NCBI RefSeq assembly: GCF_024220585.1
Contig: NZ_JAMXKF010000009.1
Span: forward strand, 124,001-188,000
Source: Dyadobacter diqingensis
GTDB taxonomy: Bacteria; Bacteroidota; Bacteroidia; Cytophagales; Spirosomataceae
Reading direction: 5' to 3'
Length of the DNA: 64,000 bases
Shown: positions 1 to 8,598 of the stretch, in pieces
Layout of the letters: each line of letters begins with the position of its first letter
Numbering within the stretch: the first letter of the stretch is position 1
Position numbers and translations under genes: made by a program
The notes under the pieces: model-generated
The model's database searches: none
The model's input: only the letters and a program-made list of their open reading frames with translations
Told to the model about the DNA's origin: nothing

Positions 1-96
1 TTCGTCCATTCCGCTTTTCCTTTGATAACCATCATACTCGACCTGAAAGAATTTTTTAACGTGAGGTGGAAGTGTGACCACAATTTTTTTTACCAT
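1..96 (-). CDS. Phage protein, N-terminal fragment
   Basis: The minus strand opens with an ATG at 94-96 and stays open to the window edge, giving 32 residues beginning MVKKIVVTLPPHVKKFF. It follows the tape-measure gene in the direction of transcription with a 72-nt gap, which is where a distal-tail or baseplate gene would sit in a tailed phage. I do not recognise the family from so short a piece. The frame is also open upstream of the ATG to a TTG, so the start is not certain. Confidence 0.5.
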   Translation of the reverse strand, partial: MVKKIVVTLPPHVKKFFQVEYDGYQRKSGMDE

Positions 97-168
97 GCGT
101 TTACGTGGAATAAATTTGATAAATATACCGAAAAAAGACAATTTTAATAAAATGATCAAAAACGCTAT

Positions 169-3100
169 TTATGCACTCATACTGCTGATGGCACCGATCA
201 GCTGGTCAAATTTGCCCTGTGTGTTGGTATTGTAGACGGCATCGCGTACACCGTTAACCGCACCTTCAACACCATTGACTGAGCCTTTCAGATCGCCGAC
301 GATCGATACTACACGTGCCAAGGCTTCACCATTGGCGATTGTTTCTTCCAAGATTCCCTTGATCGCTTCAAGCTGCTCCTTGCCTTGCTTTTGTGCGTCC
401 GCGTGTGCCTGCTGTGCGCTGGCCGTGTCACCGGTGGCTGACGGGTCGTTTCCATCTACGCCACCATAAGCACCCGCATCGAACGAAGGCATATCACCCA
501 TGGCCGCATCGGCTTCGGCCTGCGCCGCAGCTGCTTCCGCTTCCGCATCTTTTGCAGCCTGTTCGGCTTTCCGCTTTTTCGACCCGAAAAGGTACATGCC
601 GCGCTCGAAATATGGGCTTTCAAACTTACCGCCATCCCTGAACGCCATCGGCGTTGAAGGGTGGGGGATGACCGGTGCATCTGTCTTGCCAGGAGTTCTG
701 GCGTTCTTGAACATCTGCTGGATTAGCGGCCAGTTCGCCTCGGTTTGTTTCGTTGAGATGATTGCTTCACCGCCCTCCATTTCACCGACATCTCTGCCGG
801 TAGCACGGTCAAAGAGGCCTATACCACCCGTTCCGTAGGTGCTGCCATGTTTGCCACCTTGCGGTACGTGTCCCAAAGTGCCCCCTTGCGAGAAACTTGG
901 TTCCGGCTGGTTTTTGATCTTGGCAATCTGAACGCCGGTCACGACCGCAGCCGTAGCCGCCAGAATGATGTTAAGCGGGAAAAAGTTTGCCAGGGCTTTC
1001 AGTACGGCGAGTGCCCCCGTTATTAATGCCGTTGCGATATCAGCTTTTTTCTGGGCTGCAAAAGCTTTCTTTTTCTCGGCCATTTCCGTCGCCCTGGCTT
1101 TGCGGTTTTCTGCGGCGATGGTGTCTTCCAGCTCTGCTTTGAAATCAGCTTTTTGTTCGGCTTCTTCTGAGGCAAGTTTGACTTGCTTCTCAGAAGATGC
1201 CGTCGCATCTTTCAATAGCGTATCGGTACTTTCGACGGTGAATTGTTCCAGCTCGTCGAGCGTGGCCATTTTGTTTTTGGCTTCTTCATCGGCCAGACGG
1301 ATTTTCTCTTCGGACTCCTTTTTTGCCAAGGCAATTTTAGCCTCGATCGCCTGTTTTTCGTCTTCGGTCTTCGCCTGATTGGCCAGCCTTTGCAAATCCT
1401 GAATCTTTTGCTCTTCGGCGGCTTTCATTTGTTGAAGCTGCTCACTGTAATATTTTTTCAGTGCGTCGCGCTTCTGCTCTTCCGTTGAAGTTTCGCTGGT
1501 TAAAATCCTTTGCAGTTCTGCCAAACGATCGGTTTCTGCCGATTTTAATGCTGTTACATAATTCGAGCTTAACGTGATCAGCGATTCGGTTACCGACAGT
1601 TCATTGGTCAGAATTGCCACTTTTTCATCACGTTCGCGGTTCGCTTCGGCAATGGCTTTTTCTGCTTTCTTTTGAGCCAGGTTATTCAGGAAAGCAACGG
1701 CCTGCATAGCCATATCACCACCCTGCTGATAGGAAGCCATGTCGGCAGACAATCTTTGTTGCCAGGCGTCCTGATGGCCTTTGACCATCGTCTGGGCTGA
1801 CTGCAAGAAACCGGAAACATCGCCGGCCAACAGTGAACCAAACATATCAGAATAAGCCTTCAGATTTGCCGCTTTCTTTTCGTGCAGATCTTTATCGATC
1901 GCCAGCTTTTCATCACTTGCTTTTTTATCTGCCGCAAGGCTTGCGTTGTGATGCCGCTCTTCGATCTGGTTTAAAGTTGCTGCGAGCTGTTCATCATTCT
2001 GAATCAGGGCAATCGCCTTTTGTCCTTCGGCCATCATTTCGGCTTCCAGCTTCTGCTGGGTAAAGCGCAGCTCTGCATCCACCCGGTCCTTTTTAATCTG
2101 CGCAATTTTGTCTGCGTTGCCGCGTGCTTGCGTAATCTGCCAGTCAAAAAGGGTCATTTCCGCCTTTTGCTCCTGATCCCGGATGAAATTGCCCTGTTCA
2201 AGTAATTTGCGATCGGCTTCCTCCTGTTCTTTGATCCGTTTCTGGCGGTATTCGCCTCTGACCTTATCCAGCGAGGCTTCGGCGTTACGGTTAATTGCTT
2301 CAATGAGCTGTGTTTTGACGGTTTCGTCAGCTTTTGAAACTTCAATTTCAGCAATGCGTTTCCGTTGGATTTCTGCGATTTTAGCTTCTTCGGCTTCCAG
2401 AGCCGTTTTGGCGGTTTTGACAACATGCTCTGATTCCAGCTGGCTGAGCAGCTCCAAAGCCTTTTTATTGTCCTTTTCACGAAGGGCAATGATTTCTGCG
2501 TCAGCATTGCGGTTTACAGCAATTCTGGCCGCTTCTTTGGTTTTTTCGTCAGCAACGGTGTCGTTGATCTCTTTTAAACGCTTACGGCGTTTTTCTTCGA
2601 TCTTGTACTCCTCTGTTTTAATGGCGTTGTCAGCTGTGAGCTGATTGTGCTCCGAGTCAAGCTGTGCGACCATCTCATTGAGCTTGCTGACTGCTTTTTG
2701 CTTTTGCTCAGCCTGTTTTTCAGCCGCTTTCTTTTGAGAATCAGAGATTGCAGATTGTCTTCCGTCTTCAGTCGTTTTTGCTGCGAAAACGGCCTCAATG
2801 GTATCCTTTTTCGGTTGGGTAACAAAAGCCTCTGTCCAACCCTTTTTTATCTTGTCGAAGCTGTCAGCGGCATGACTGCCAACATTGGAAAAGTTTTTTT
2901 TCGAATTTTCGAAACTTTGGGCGGCTCCTGAAAAATCACCGGCCAACACTTGAACGACTGCCTTTCCTCCCTGTACCAGTCCGGCTATTGCTTCGAATGC
3001 ATCGCCCAGGATTCCGATGAATAATTGGGTGGGAGCGAGCACAGCACGGAAGGCAAGTCCAATGGCCTGCATGACCAAATTTAGAGAAAGGCCAGCTGCG

Positions 3101-4317
3101 TTGAATTTTGGAAAAACATTCGAAAAAACATTTATGAACGCGCTGGCCATACCGCCCACAACAGAAAACAAGTCTTCAAAAACAGCTAGTACCGGATCGG
3201 TCGCGTTGACGATTTTTACGAGCCATTCAATACCGCCTGCGAGCAGGTCCAGAAAAAATTTAAAAATGGGAGATAACCGGTCGCCGATCGCGGTTTTAAG
3301 CGAATCCAGTACGTCGCCGAAATTGCTGGCTTTACCACCCAAGGTTTCCATCATCTGGGCATTTTGTCCGGCAACACCCGTCATGGCGCCCATCGCAATG
3401 ATCGACTGATAAATGGCTTCCTCGTTGTTTTTAACAACGGTAGTTTGCCCTTTGAAGCTCAATGAGACATTATCGCCTTCTTTTTTAGCCTTAACCCCGA
3501 ATTCTTTTAATCGCTCAAATTCTCCGGTTTGAGCGTCAAGAACAGCTTCCACAAGTTGGTCGAAGGTTTTTCCTTGCGATGCGGCGAGATCGGCCAAGGC
3601 CACCATCTCTTTTTGGGATGGACGTAGACCGCGATTGACCATTTTGACATATCCGTCCGTAAGTTCGTCCACACCGAAAGCAGTTTCTTTTGCCATTTTC
3701 TTGATGGCTTCCATGGCTTGCTTTGCTTCTTTTTGACCGCCCAGCGCAGTGGTCAGTACCTTTTCATACTTTTCAAAACTGGCCGTCGTGGTAAAGATCT
3801 CTTTGCCGATATTTACAATCCACTGAATAACTTGCAAGGCAATAATGGCCTGAAAAACGGTGCCGATCGATTTGACCCCGGATGTTATTTTACCCCACAA
3901 GCCAGGTTGTCCAAGATCGCCGGCTTCCTCTTTTATTTTCTTGGCCTGGTCTGTAACCTTCTTGAACTGGGCTTCTGCTTCGCCGATTTTTTTTAATTGT
4001 GCCGTGGCCGCAGCGGAATCGGGAACCATGTTTTTTAGCTCCTTATTCAGGTTTTTGATGTAGGTTTGAAGCTGGGAAAATGTCATTTTCGTGACATCCA
4101 TATTTTTGAGCTCTTTGGTCAGCTTCGCGGCTTGCTCCTGTGCATCTTTTAGTTCGTTTTTGTATTTTTTCCATTCTTCCGAACCTTTCCCGCCCGTTTT
4201 CTCAATCTCAGTAATTGTCTTTTTTAGGTCTTTGGCTTGTTTATTGGTATCGTCGATCGTTTTTTGAAGTTGTGCGGCCTCGCCACGCAATTCGAGGGTA
4301 AGTACGTCTCCTATCAT
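169..4317 (-). CDS. Phage tail tape measure protein
   Basis: Scaffold protein that sets tail length during tail assembly and is ejected with the DNA. At 1382 residues it is by far the longest gene of the prophage. Residues 1-150 are coiled coil. Residues about 180-330 match the TP901-type tape-measure core (regions like VDELTDGYVKMVNRGLRPSQ and TFDQLVEAVLDA, then LKEFGVKAKKEGD). Hydrophobic stretches lie near 350-460, then a very long Ala/Glu/Lys/Gln-rich coiled coil (about 520-1090), another hydrophobic segment (AALITGALAVLKALANFFPL) and a Gly-rich tail. The start overlaps the stop of the upstream gene by 4 nt (ATGA), showing one operon. The strong codon bias of the coiled coil produces several long meaningless frames on the other strand. 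Confidence 0.93.
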   Translation of the reverse strand: MIGDVLTLELRGEAAQLQKTIDDTNKQAKDLKKTITEIEKTGGKGSEEWKKYKNELKDAQEQAAKLTKELKNMDVTKMTFSQLQTYIKNLNKELKNMVPDSAAATAQLKKIGEAEAQFKKVTDQAKKIKEEAGDLGQPGLWGKITSGVKSIGTVFQAIIALQVIQWIVNIGKEIFTTTASFEKYEKVLTTALGGQKEAKQAMEAIKKMAKETAFGVDELTDGYVKMVNRGLRPSQKEMVALADLAASQGKTFDQLVEAVLDAQTGEFERLKEFGVKAKKEGDNVSLSFKGQTTVVKNNEEAIYQSIIAMGAMTGVAGQNAQMMETLGGKASNFGDVLDSLKTAIGDRLSPIFKFFLDLLAGGIEWLVKIVNATDPVLAVFEDLFSVVGGMASAFINVFSNVFPKFNAAGLSLNLVMQAIGLAFRAVLAPTQLFIGILGDAFEAIAGLVQGGKAVVQVLAGDFSGAAQSFENSKKNFSNVGSHAADSFDKIKKGWTEAFVTQPKKDTIEAVFAAKTTEDGRQSAISDSQKKAAEKQAEQKQKAVSKLNEMVAQLDSEHNQLTADNAIKTEEYKIEEKRRKRLKEINDTVADEKTKEAARIAVNRNADAEIIALREKDNKKALELLSQLESEHVVKTAKTALEAEEAKIAEIQRKRIAEIEVSKADETVKTQLIEAINRNAEASLDKVRGEYRQKRIKEQEEADRKLLEQGNFIRDQEQKAEMTLFDWQITQARGNADKIAQIKKDRVDAELRFTQQKLEAEMMAEGQKAIALIQNDEQLAATLNQIEERHHNASLAADKKASDEKLAIDKDLHEKKAANLKAYSDMFGSLLAGDVSGFLQSAQTMVKGHQDAWQQRLSADMASYQQGGDMAMQAVAFLNNLAQKKAEKAIAEANRERDEKVAILTNELSVTESLITLSSNYVTALKSAETDRLAELQRILTSETSTEEQKRDALKKYYSEQLQQMKAAEEQKIQDLQRLANQAKTEDEKQAIEAKIALAKKESEEKIRLADEEAKNKMATLDELEQFTVESTDTLLKDATASSEKQVKLASEEAEQKADFKAELEDTIAAENRKARATEMAEKKKAFAAQKKADIATALITGALAVLKALANFFPLNIILAATAAVVTGVQIAKIKNQPEPSFSQGGTLGHVPQGGKHGSTYGTGGIGLFDRATGRDVGEMEGGEAIISTKQTEANWPLIQQMFKNARTPGKTDAPVIPHPSTPMAFRDGGKFESPYFERGMYLFGSKKRKAEQAAKDAEAEAAAAQAEADAAMGDMPSFDAGAYGGVDGNDPSATGDTASAQQAHADAQKQGKEQLEAIKGILEETIANGEALARVVSIVGDLKGSVNGVEGAVNGVRDAVYNTNTQGKFDQLIGAISSMSA

Positions 4318-4949
4318 TTTGCAGCGTTTTTACGGGCTATTTTGGTATCCACAGCATTCCACGCAGCCTGAATACGGCTGGCGTTGATGTTTTCTGTCGG
4401 CAGGCTGATTGAACTTTCAAATCCGAAGGCTTCACGGAACTGCTGAGCCGCCCAGACGTGAACAGCCGCGGTCATGTCCTGATAAAACTGAGGGATTACA
4501 ATGAGCTTTAACGGATCGTTGTAAATTCCACGGTAGCCGCGTTTGATGTTTGGCGTTGCTTTGAGGTGGTATTGTATTGCCTGGGCAATCCTGTAAATTT
4601 TCTGGGTGTCAGATGCTGGCTGAACTTTGGCGTCCCGATAGCCAGGAACATACGGGAAGTTGTCCACGCCGACAGTTTCGACCCACTCGGCCAATGGCTT
4701 AATAGGGGGGACGGTCATGCCGTAATTGAGGACTTTCAAATCCTTTATCCTAAGCAGTTCGCTGTAATAAATATGGCCGCTGATCCAGCCTTTTCCTTTG
4801 GTTACGCCACCCGCACGAATTGAATTCAGCGTTTCCCGGGTAAGGACAACACCTTCACGCTCAACGGCACTTTTCAGTACGTTTTCAGCGCGTTTTATGA
4901 AGTCTTGGAGAAGCTGGGAAAGTATTGGACTATCCTCGAAATCTGTCAT
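4314..4949 (-). CDS. Phage tail-associated protein, unknown family
   Basis: A 211-residue soluble protein directly upstream of the tape measure, overlapping it by 4 nt. It has no signal peptide and no membrane segment. The N-terminal 50 residues (helical, ILSQLLQDFIKRAENVLKSAV) and a central basic region resemble in style the small head-tail or tail-completion proteins that precede tape measures, but I cannot name a family. It is the first phage gene left of the plus-strand cargo at 5061-7199, so the gene that originally stood upstream of it was probably 7201-8598. Confidence 0.65.
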   Translation of the reverse strand: MTDFEDSPILSQLLQDFIKRAENVLKSAVEREGVVLTRETLNSIRAGGVTKGKGWISGHIYYSELLRIKDLKVLNYGMTVPPIKPLAEWVETVGVDNFPYVPGYRDAKVQPASDTQKIYRIAQAIQYHLKATPNIKRGYRGIYNDPLKLIVIPQFYQDMTAAVHVWAAQQFREAFGFESSISLPTENINASRIQAAWNAVDTKIARKNAAK

Positions 4950-5060
4950 TTTAGCAATCGCATTAATTTACGATAACTAAGTTGTTGGTCTATTTCAAGA
5001 GGTGAAAGGACGAGAAAAGTAAATCTATTTATATATTTAGCACAACTAAATTTTAAAAAT

Positions 5061-5261
5061 ATGGCCAAGTTTATACAAGTGACGCCGTCGGACAGTAGAT
5101 ACAAAATTAGAGTGAATGTTGATCACATTACTTGGTATGGAACCGTTAATGAAAATGATAGGCAGCAATACAAAATTCACTTTATTTCTGATACTTGGAT
5201 TTACGTTGACGAAGACACGAAAATGATCGACTCTCTTATTGCAGGTTTACTAAGCAGCTAG
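5061..5261 (+). CDS. Small FlbD/YlzI-like protein (putative)
   Basis: A 66-residue protein on the plus strand, against the direction of the tail operon. The pattern of a short N-terminal strand, a strand around VNVDHITWYG, a strand IHFISDTWIYVDE and a C-terminal helix MIDSLIAGLL is like the small beta-rich FlbD/YlzI-type proteins, which are common as orphan genes in Bacteroidota. This is a shape-based guess. It lies 96 nt upstream of the ATPase gene on the same strand, and the two may have arrived together. The surrounding DNA is more AT-rich than the phage genes. Confidence 0.5.
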   Translation: MAKFIQVTPSDSRYKIRVNVDHITWYGTVNENDRQQYKIHFISDTWIYVDEDTKMIDSLIAGLLSS

Positions 5262-5357
5262 TTATCATTAGTGCCAATTTTGCCTGCAGTTAGTGGATGC
5301 AATAAAATCTTTTTTCCTTGCTCAAGAGATCTTTGAGACGCTTAAAATATTTTTGTA

Positions 5358-7199
5358 ATGAAATTGATAATCGATACCGAAGTTTTAATACTTAAACAAT
5401 GCTCAATAAATGATCTACCTAATTTTGTCGTCTTAACAGGAGAGAATGGTTCTGGTAAAACCCAGCTATTAAAACTTATATCTATATGGCGAGGGCAAGG
5501 TGCTAGGCTTTTAAATGAACAAGGTGAGGAATTTAGAACAATAGTTTTTGCTGATGCCGGGCTTGCGACTCCAAGTGATGACATCCACCCAAGTGCCTAT
5601 TTTGAAGACTTAAGACTTCAATGGAAAAAAATAGAAATATTGGCTAGATTCTCGACTTTTTTTCGCGATCTAGATATGGGAAATGATGAAACAGTAGCAA
5701 AAGCAAATCAGGATTTTAGTGATTTGGCAACGAGTGTAATGTCTGGGAATAGTAACAAATCCCCATCTCAGCAAGATAGACAATTTACAAAGCAAGAATT
5801 TCTTACAATAATTGAATTATGTAACAAAACAGGTAAAACGGGTGAGCAGTTGAACTTTATAGACTATTTTGCTTTCCATCAATTACCTTCATCTCTCTTT
5901 TCTTCTACCCTTTCTTTAATATTTCATCAGTTTGCTATCAAAAAAAAGTATTATCCAGAATCAGTTGCCGATAAGCAAGCTCCTTGGGATCTGTTTAATG
6001 CACTATTACTCGAGGCAGGGTTTGGATATTCTGTATCGACCTCAATTGATCAGTATAATCAAGGGTTAAATGAAATAGTACTTAAGCCTGACGATATAGG
6101 GCAACTAATACATGTTAGTGCTTTATCGGTTGGAGAGCAAACTTTGATGTCTTTGACCGTTTTACTTTATAATTCTCGAGAAGGGAATAACTTTCCTGAT
6201 GTTCTGGTGTTAGATGAACCAGATGCGTTTTTACATCCCAAATTCGCGAATATCTTCCTTAAAGTGATCCAACGGGTTTTAGTCGACGAAAAAGGTATTC
6301 GTTTGATTATCACTACTCATTCGCCATCGACCGTTGCTTTATCTCCACCTGATTCTATTTATTTAATGAAAAGGACGCTAGGATATCCTGTAAAGGCAGA
6401 TTTGAACGAGGCAGTTAGATATTTGACCAATGGACTGAGTACACTGAATATCTCTATTGATAATAGGAAGCAAATTTATACTGAAGCCAAAAACGATCAA
6501 CTCTTTTATCAGCAGCTTTTTGAAAGAATGCAAACTAAAAACATGCTAAGCAAAGATCAATTTTTGACATTTATTCAAGTATCAAGGAACAAAAATACTG
6601 AGGGTGGTGGATTTGAAAAAGTAGTAGATTTGACAGACTCCTTATATTCAAACGGTAACGGAAATTCATCCATTTATGGTTTGATTGACTGGGATTGTGA
6701 AGATAGACAATTGAGTGATAGGATATCGATTTTTGCTGAGAAAACGCGATACAATATAGAGAATTTTATTTATGACCCCTTATTTATTGCATGCCTTTGT
6801 TTGCAAAAAGAACTCCCGAATAAGAAACTATTTGGTTTGGATGATACGGATCATAGAATGGACTATTTGGAATTTAATTCACAGAAATTACAAGGAATTA
6901 TCGACAAAATTTCGTCTCAAGTTCAGCGAAACGTTGATTGGGACAAAGCGAAAACGACAAGTACGGCTCCTATTAAAGTTCAACTACTTAATAACATGAC
7001 TATTAAAGTCCCAGAATGGTACTTAAAAGTGAATGGGCACATAATTGAAAAAGCATGTCGTGATACTTTTGAAACTCTAAAATCACATGAGACGCCTAAA
7101 ATGATCTCTGAAATTTTACTTTCCTATTTTATGTGGCTACCCGTCGAAGTAAAGACTACATTTGAAACGTTACAAGCTCGTAGAATTCGAGAAGATTAA
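5358..7199 (+). CDS. Fused ABC-type ATPase and TOPRIM-like (DUF4435-type) protein, candidate anti-phage defence
   Basis: A 613-residue protein. The N-terminal part has all ABC-ATPase landmarks: Walker A GENGSGKT at 28-35, signature LSVGEQ at 256-261, Walker B VLVLDEPD at 282-289 and the switch His in TTHSPS at 321. From about 370 the sequence changes to a TOPRIM-like pattern: a Glu in YTEAKNDQLFY (376), Asp-x-Asp in GLIDWDCED (444, 446) and IENFIYDPLF (about 467-476), resembling the DUF4435 family. ATPase plus TOPRIM is the plan of OLD nucleases and of the PARIS defence system (AriA plus AriB), where fused forms are known. The gene lies opposite to the tail operon, is AT-rich, and ends 1 nt before the stop of the next phage gene, all typical of a recently gained prophage cargo gene. 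Defence function is inference. Confidence 0.8.
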   Translation: MKLIIDTEVLILKQCSINDLPNFVVLTGENGSGKTQLLKLISIWRGQGARLLNEQGEEFRTIVFADAGLATPSDDIHPSAYFEDLRLQWKKIEILARFSTFFRDLDMGNDETVAKANQDFSDLATSVMSGNSNKSPSQQDRQFTKQEFLTIIELCNKTGKTGEQLNFIDYFAFHQLPSSLFSSTLSLIFHQFAIKKKYYPESVADKQAPWDLFNALLLEAGFGYSVSTSIDQYNQGLNEIVLKPDDIGQLIHVSALSVGEQTLMSLTVLLYNSREGNNFPDVLVLDEPDAFLHPKFANIFLKVIQRVLVDEKGIRLIITTHSPSTVALSPPDSIYLMKRTLGYPVKADLNEAVRYLTNGLSTLNISIDNRKQIYTEAKNDQLFYQQLFERMQTKNMLSKDQFLTFIQVSRNKNTEGGGFEKVVDLTDSLYSNGNGNSSIYGLIDWDCEDRQLSDRISIFAEKTRYNIENFIYDPLFIACLCLQKELPNKKLFGLDDTDHRMDYLEFNSQKLQGIIDKISSQVQRNVDWDKAKTTSTAPIKVQLLNNMTIKVPEWYLKVNGHIIEKACRDTFETLKSHETPKMISEILLSYFMWLPVEVKTTFETLQARRIRED

Positions 7200-7200
7200 A

Positions 7201-8598
7201 TTAAACTCCTCCAAGTAACAAGGCCGTTGCAACTCCCCTAACTGGTACGCCAACATTGAGTTGAGCGATTATATAATCAACGCCATCGATATGATACTTT
7301 TTTGAGAAATCAAGCTGAGCAATATCGGTTTCGTTGATTGTAAAATCTTTGCTCAGGTAAAACTGACGCTGACGCAGTGCAATGGTTTCTTTCCAGGTTG
7401 TTTGCGCAAGGTCGGCGGGAAACAATGATATCCCACCCATCGAAGGAAGTGCCAGCGGACGTGCCCCGCTAAGGCCATGCCAAAAAAGTAAACGCGGGGC
7501 CCATGCTTTGGCATCCTGCGCAAACTGACTCGACTGCCCTTCCTGCTTACAAATCGGTAGCCCTGAAACCACATCTGCCAAAAGCGTTGAAAATTTAAAA
7601 TCCATTGGTGCGATACCATTGGAGGTACCGGCCACTTCCGGCGAAATATAATCCGCGAATGCTGCCGGTTTGTCTTTTGCCAGGGCGTCATTACTGTCGA
7701 CGGACATACTTAGCCGAATCCGCGTATTGTTTTCCGGTGTCTTGTTTTCGCCCATAGTGCCCTTTGCAGACCAGTCCCGGACGGTGGGAGCGCTCAAAGC
7801 ATCCTCCCAAAAATCTATTTTAAGAGACTTTTCTACGGAGTTGAAAGTAAATTTCAGGTTAGAAATTTTTCTTAGTTCAAGAATAAACTGGACAATTGAA
7901 AAATTGGGAAGGTGGTTTTTGACGGTTACTGAATGGGCTTCAACCTCCCTTAAATTAACCAGGATCAATTTGCTCCAAATCGGGTGATCCAGAAAACTGC
8001 CTGTAATTTTCGTTCCCGTTATTTGTCCGATTTTTTTCAAAACCCAGCAAACAAAGAACTGCGGCACTACCGGACTGAAAACATAGTCCCCATTCTGATA
8101 ATCATTGACCTTTCCGGCGTAAAAAATCGACGCGCCATTTGCTCCGTAGAAATTCTCATTGACGATCGTAGGAAAACAGCACGTCGGCGCATTTTCATGA
8201 TCATTCACCACCGGTGTCAACGATACAGGTAGCGGTATGGTACCGAAGTCGATTTGTTGTAAGGAAAGATTTTGATAGTCCCCGAAAAACAAACCAAGAC
8301 GGTCGGTAAATGCGCCTTTGTACCCCGTTTGTAGCGATGCTTCAGTGAGAATAAAATACCCTTCACGGATCAGTTCACCATTAAAAAAATGCTCATAATG
8401 CATCTCGGGAAGGTAGGCACCGGCCTGAGGCTCCTCCCAGTAATCGAAAATTGCCCGGTTGGTTCGGACTGCCGGAAAGACAGGAATAGTGGCCTGACTG
8501 CTGGGTATGGTATCATACAGCAAATGCGGGTTTACAAGTTGGTAAGCAACACTTTCTTTTGACGGAACGTAGACTTCAAAACCGTTTAATCTGATCAT
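7201..8598 (-). CDS. Phage tail/baseplate-type structural protein
   Basis: A 465-residue soluble protein overlapping the upstream DUF5977-containing gene by 4 nt, so it is co-transcribed and probably part of the same tail structure. It begins MIRLNGFEVYVPSKESVAYQLVN, is rich in beta-type segments and aromatic residues, and has no signal peptide. No domain is recognised by eye. Position between a host-contact-type protein and the tape-measure end suggests a baseplate or tail-tip component. Downstream, the operon is split by the plus-strand cargo at 5061-7199, whose last gene stops 1 nt away. Confidence 0.7.
   Translation of the reverse strand: MIRLNGFEVYVPSKESVAYQLVNPHLLYDTIPSSQATIPVFPAVRTNRAIFDYWEEPQAGAYLPEMHYEHFFNGELIREGYFILTEASLQTGYKGAFTDRLGLFFGDYQNLSLQQIDFGTIPLPVSLTPVVNDHENAPTCCFPTIVNENFYGANGASIFYAGKVNDYQNGDYVFSPVVPQFFVCWVLKKIGQITGTKITGSFLDHPIWSKLILVNLREVEAHSVTVKNHLPNFSIVQFILELRKISNLKFTFNSVEKSLKIDFWEDALSAPTVRDWSAKGTMGENKTPENNTRIRLSMSVDSNDALAKDKPAAFADYISPEVAGTSNGIAPMDFKFSTLLADVVSGLPICKQEGQSSQFAQDAKAWAPRLLFWHGLSGARPLALPSMGGISLFPADLAQTTWKETIALRQRQFYLSKDFTINETDIAQLDFSKKYHIDGVDYIIAQLNVGVPVRGVATALLLGGV

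Noticed and set aside
965..2644. Long plus-strand open frames (up to 153 codons) opposite the tape-measure gene
   Set aside because: They mirror the Ala/Glu/Lys codon bias of the coiled coil; their products are Ser/Leu/Phe-rich without domains.
5348..5355. TATTTTTG box in front of the ATPase gene as a promoter
   Set aside because: It ends 2 nt before the ATG and has no TTTG at 19-21 bases upstream.
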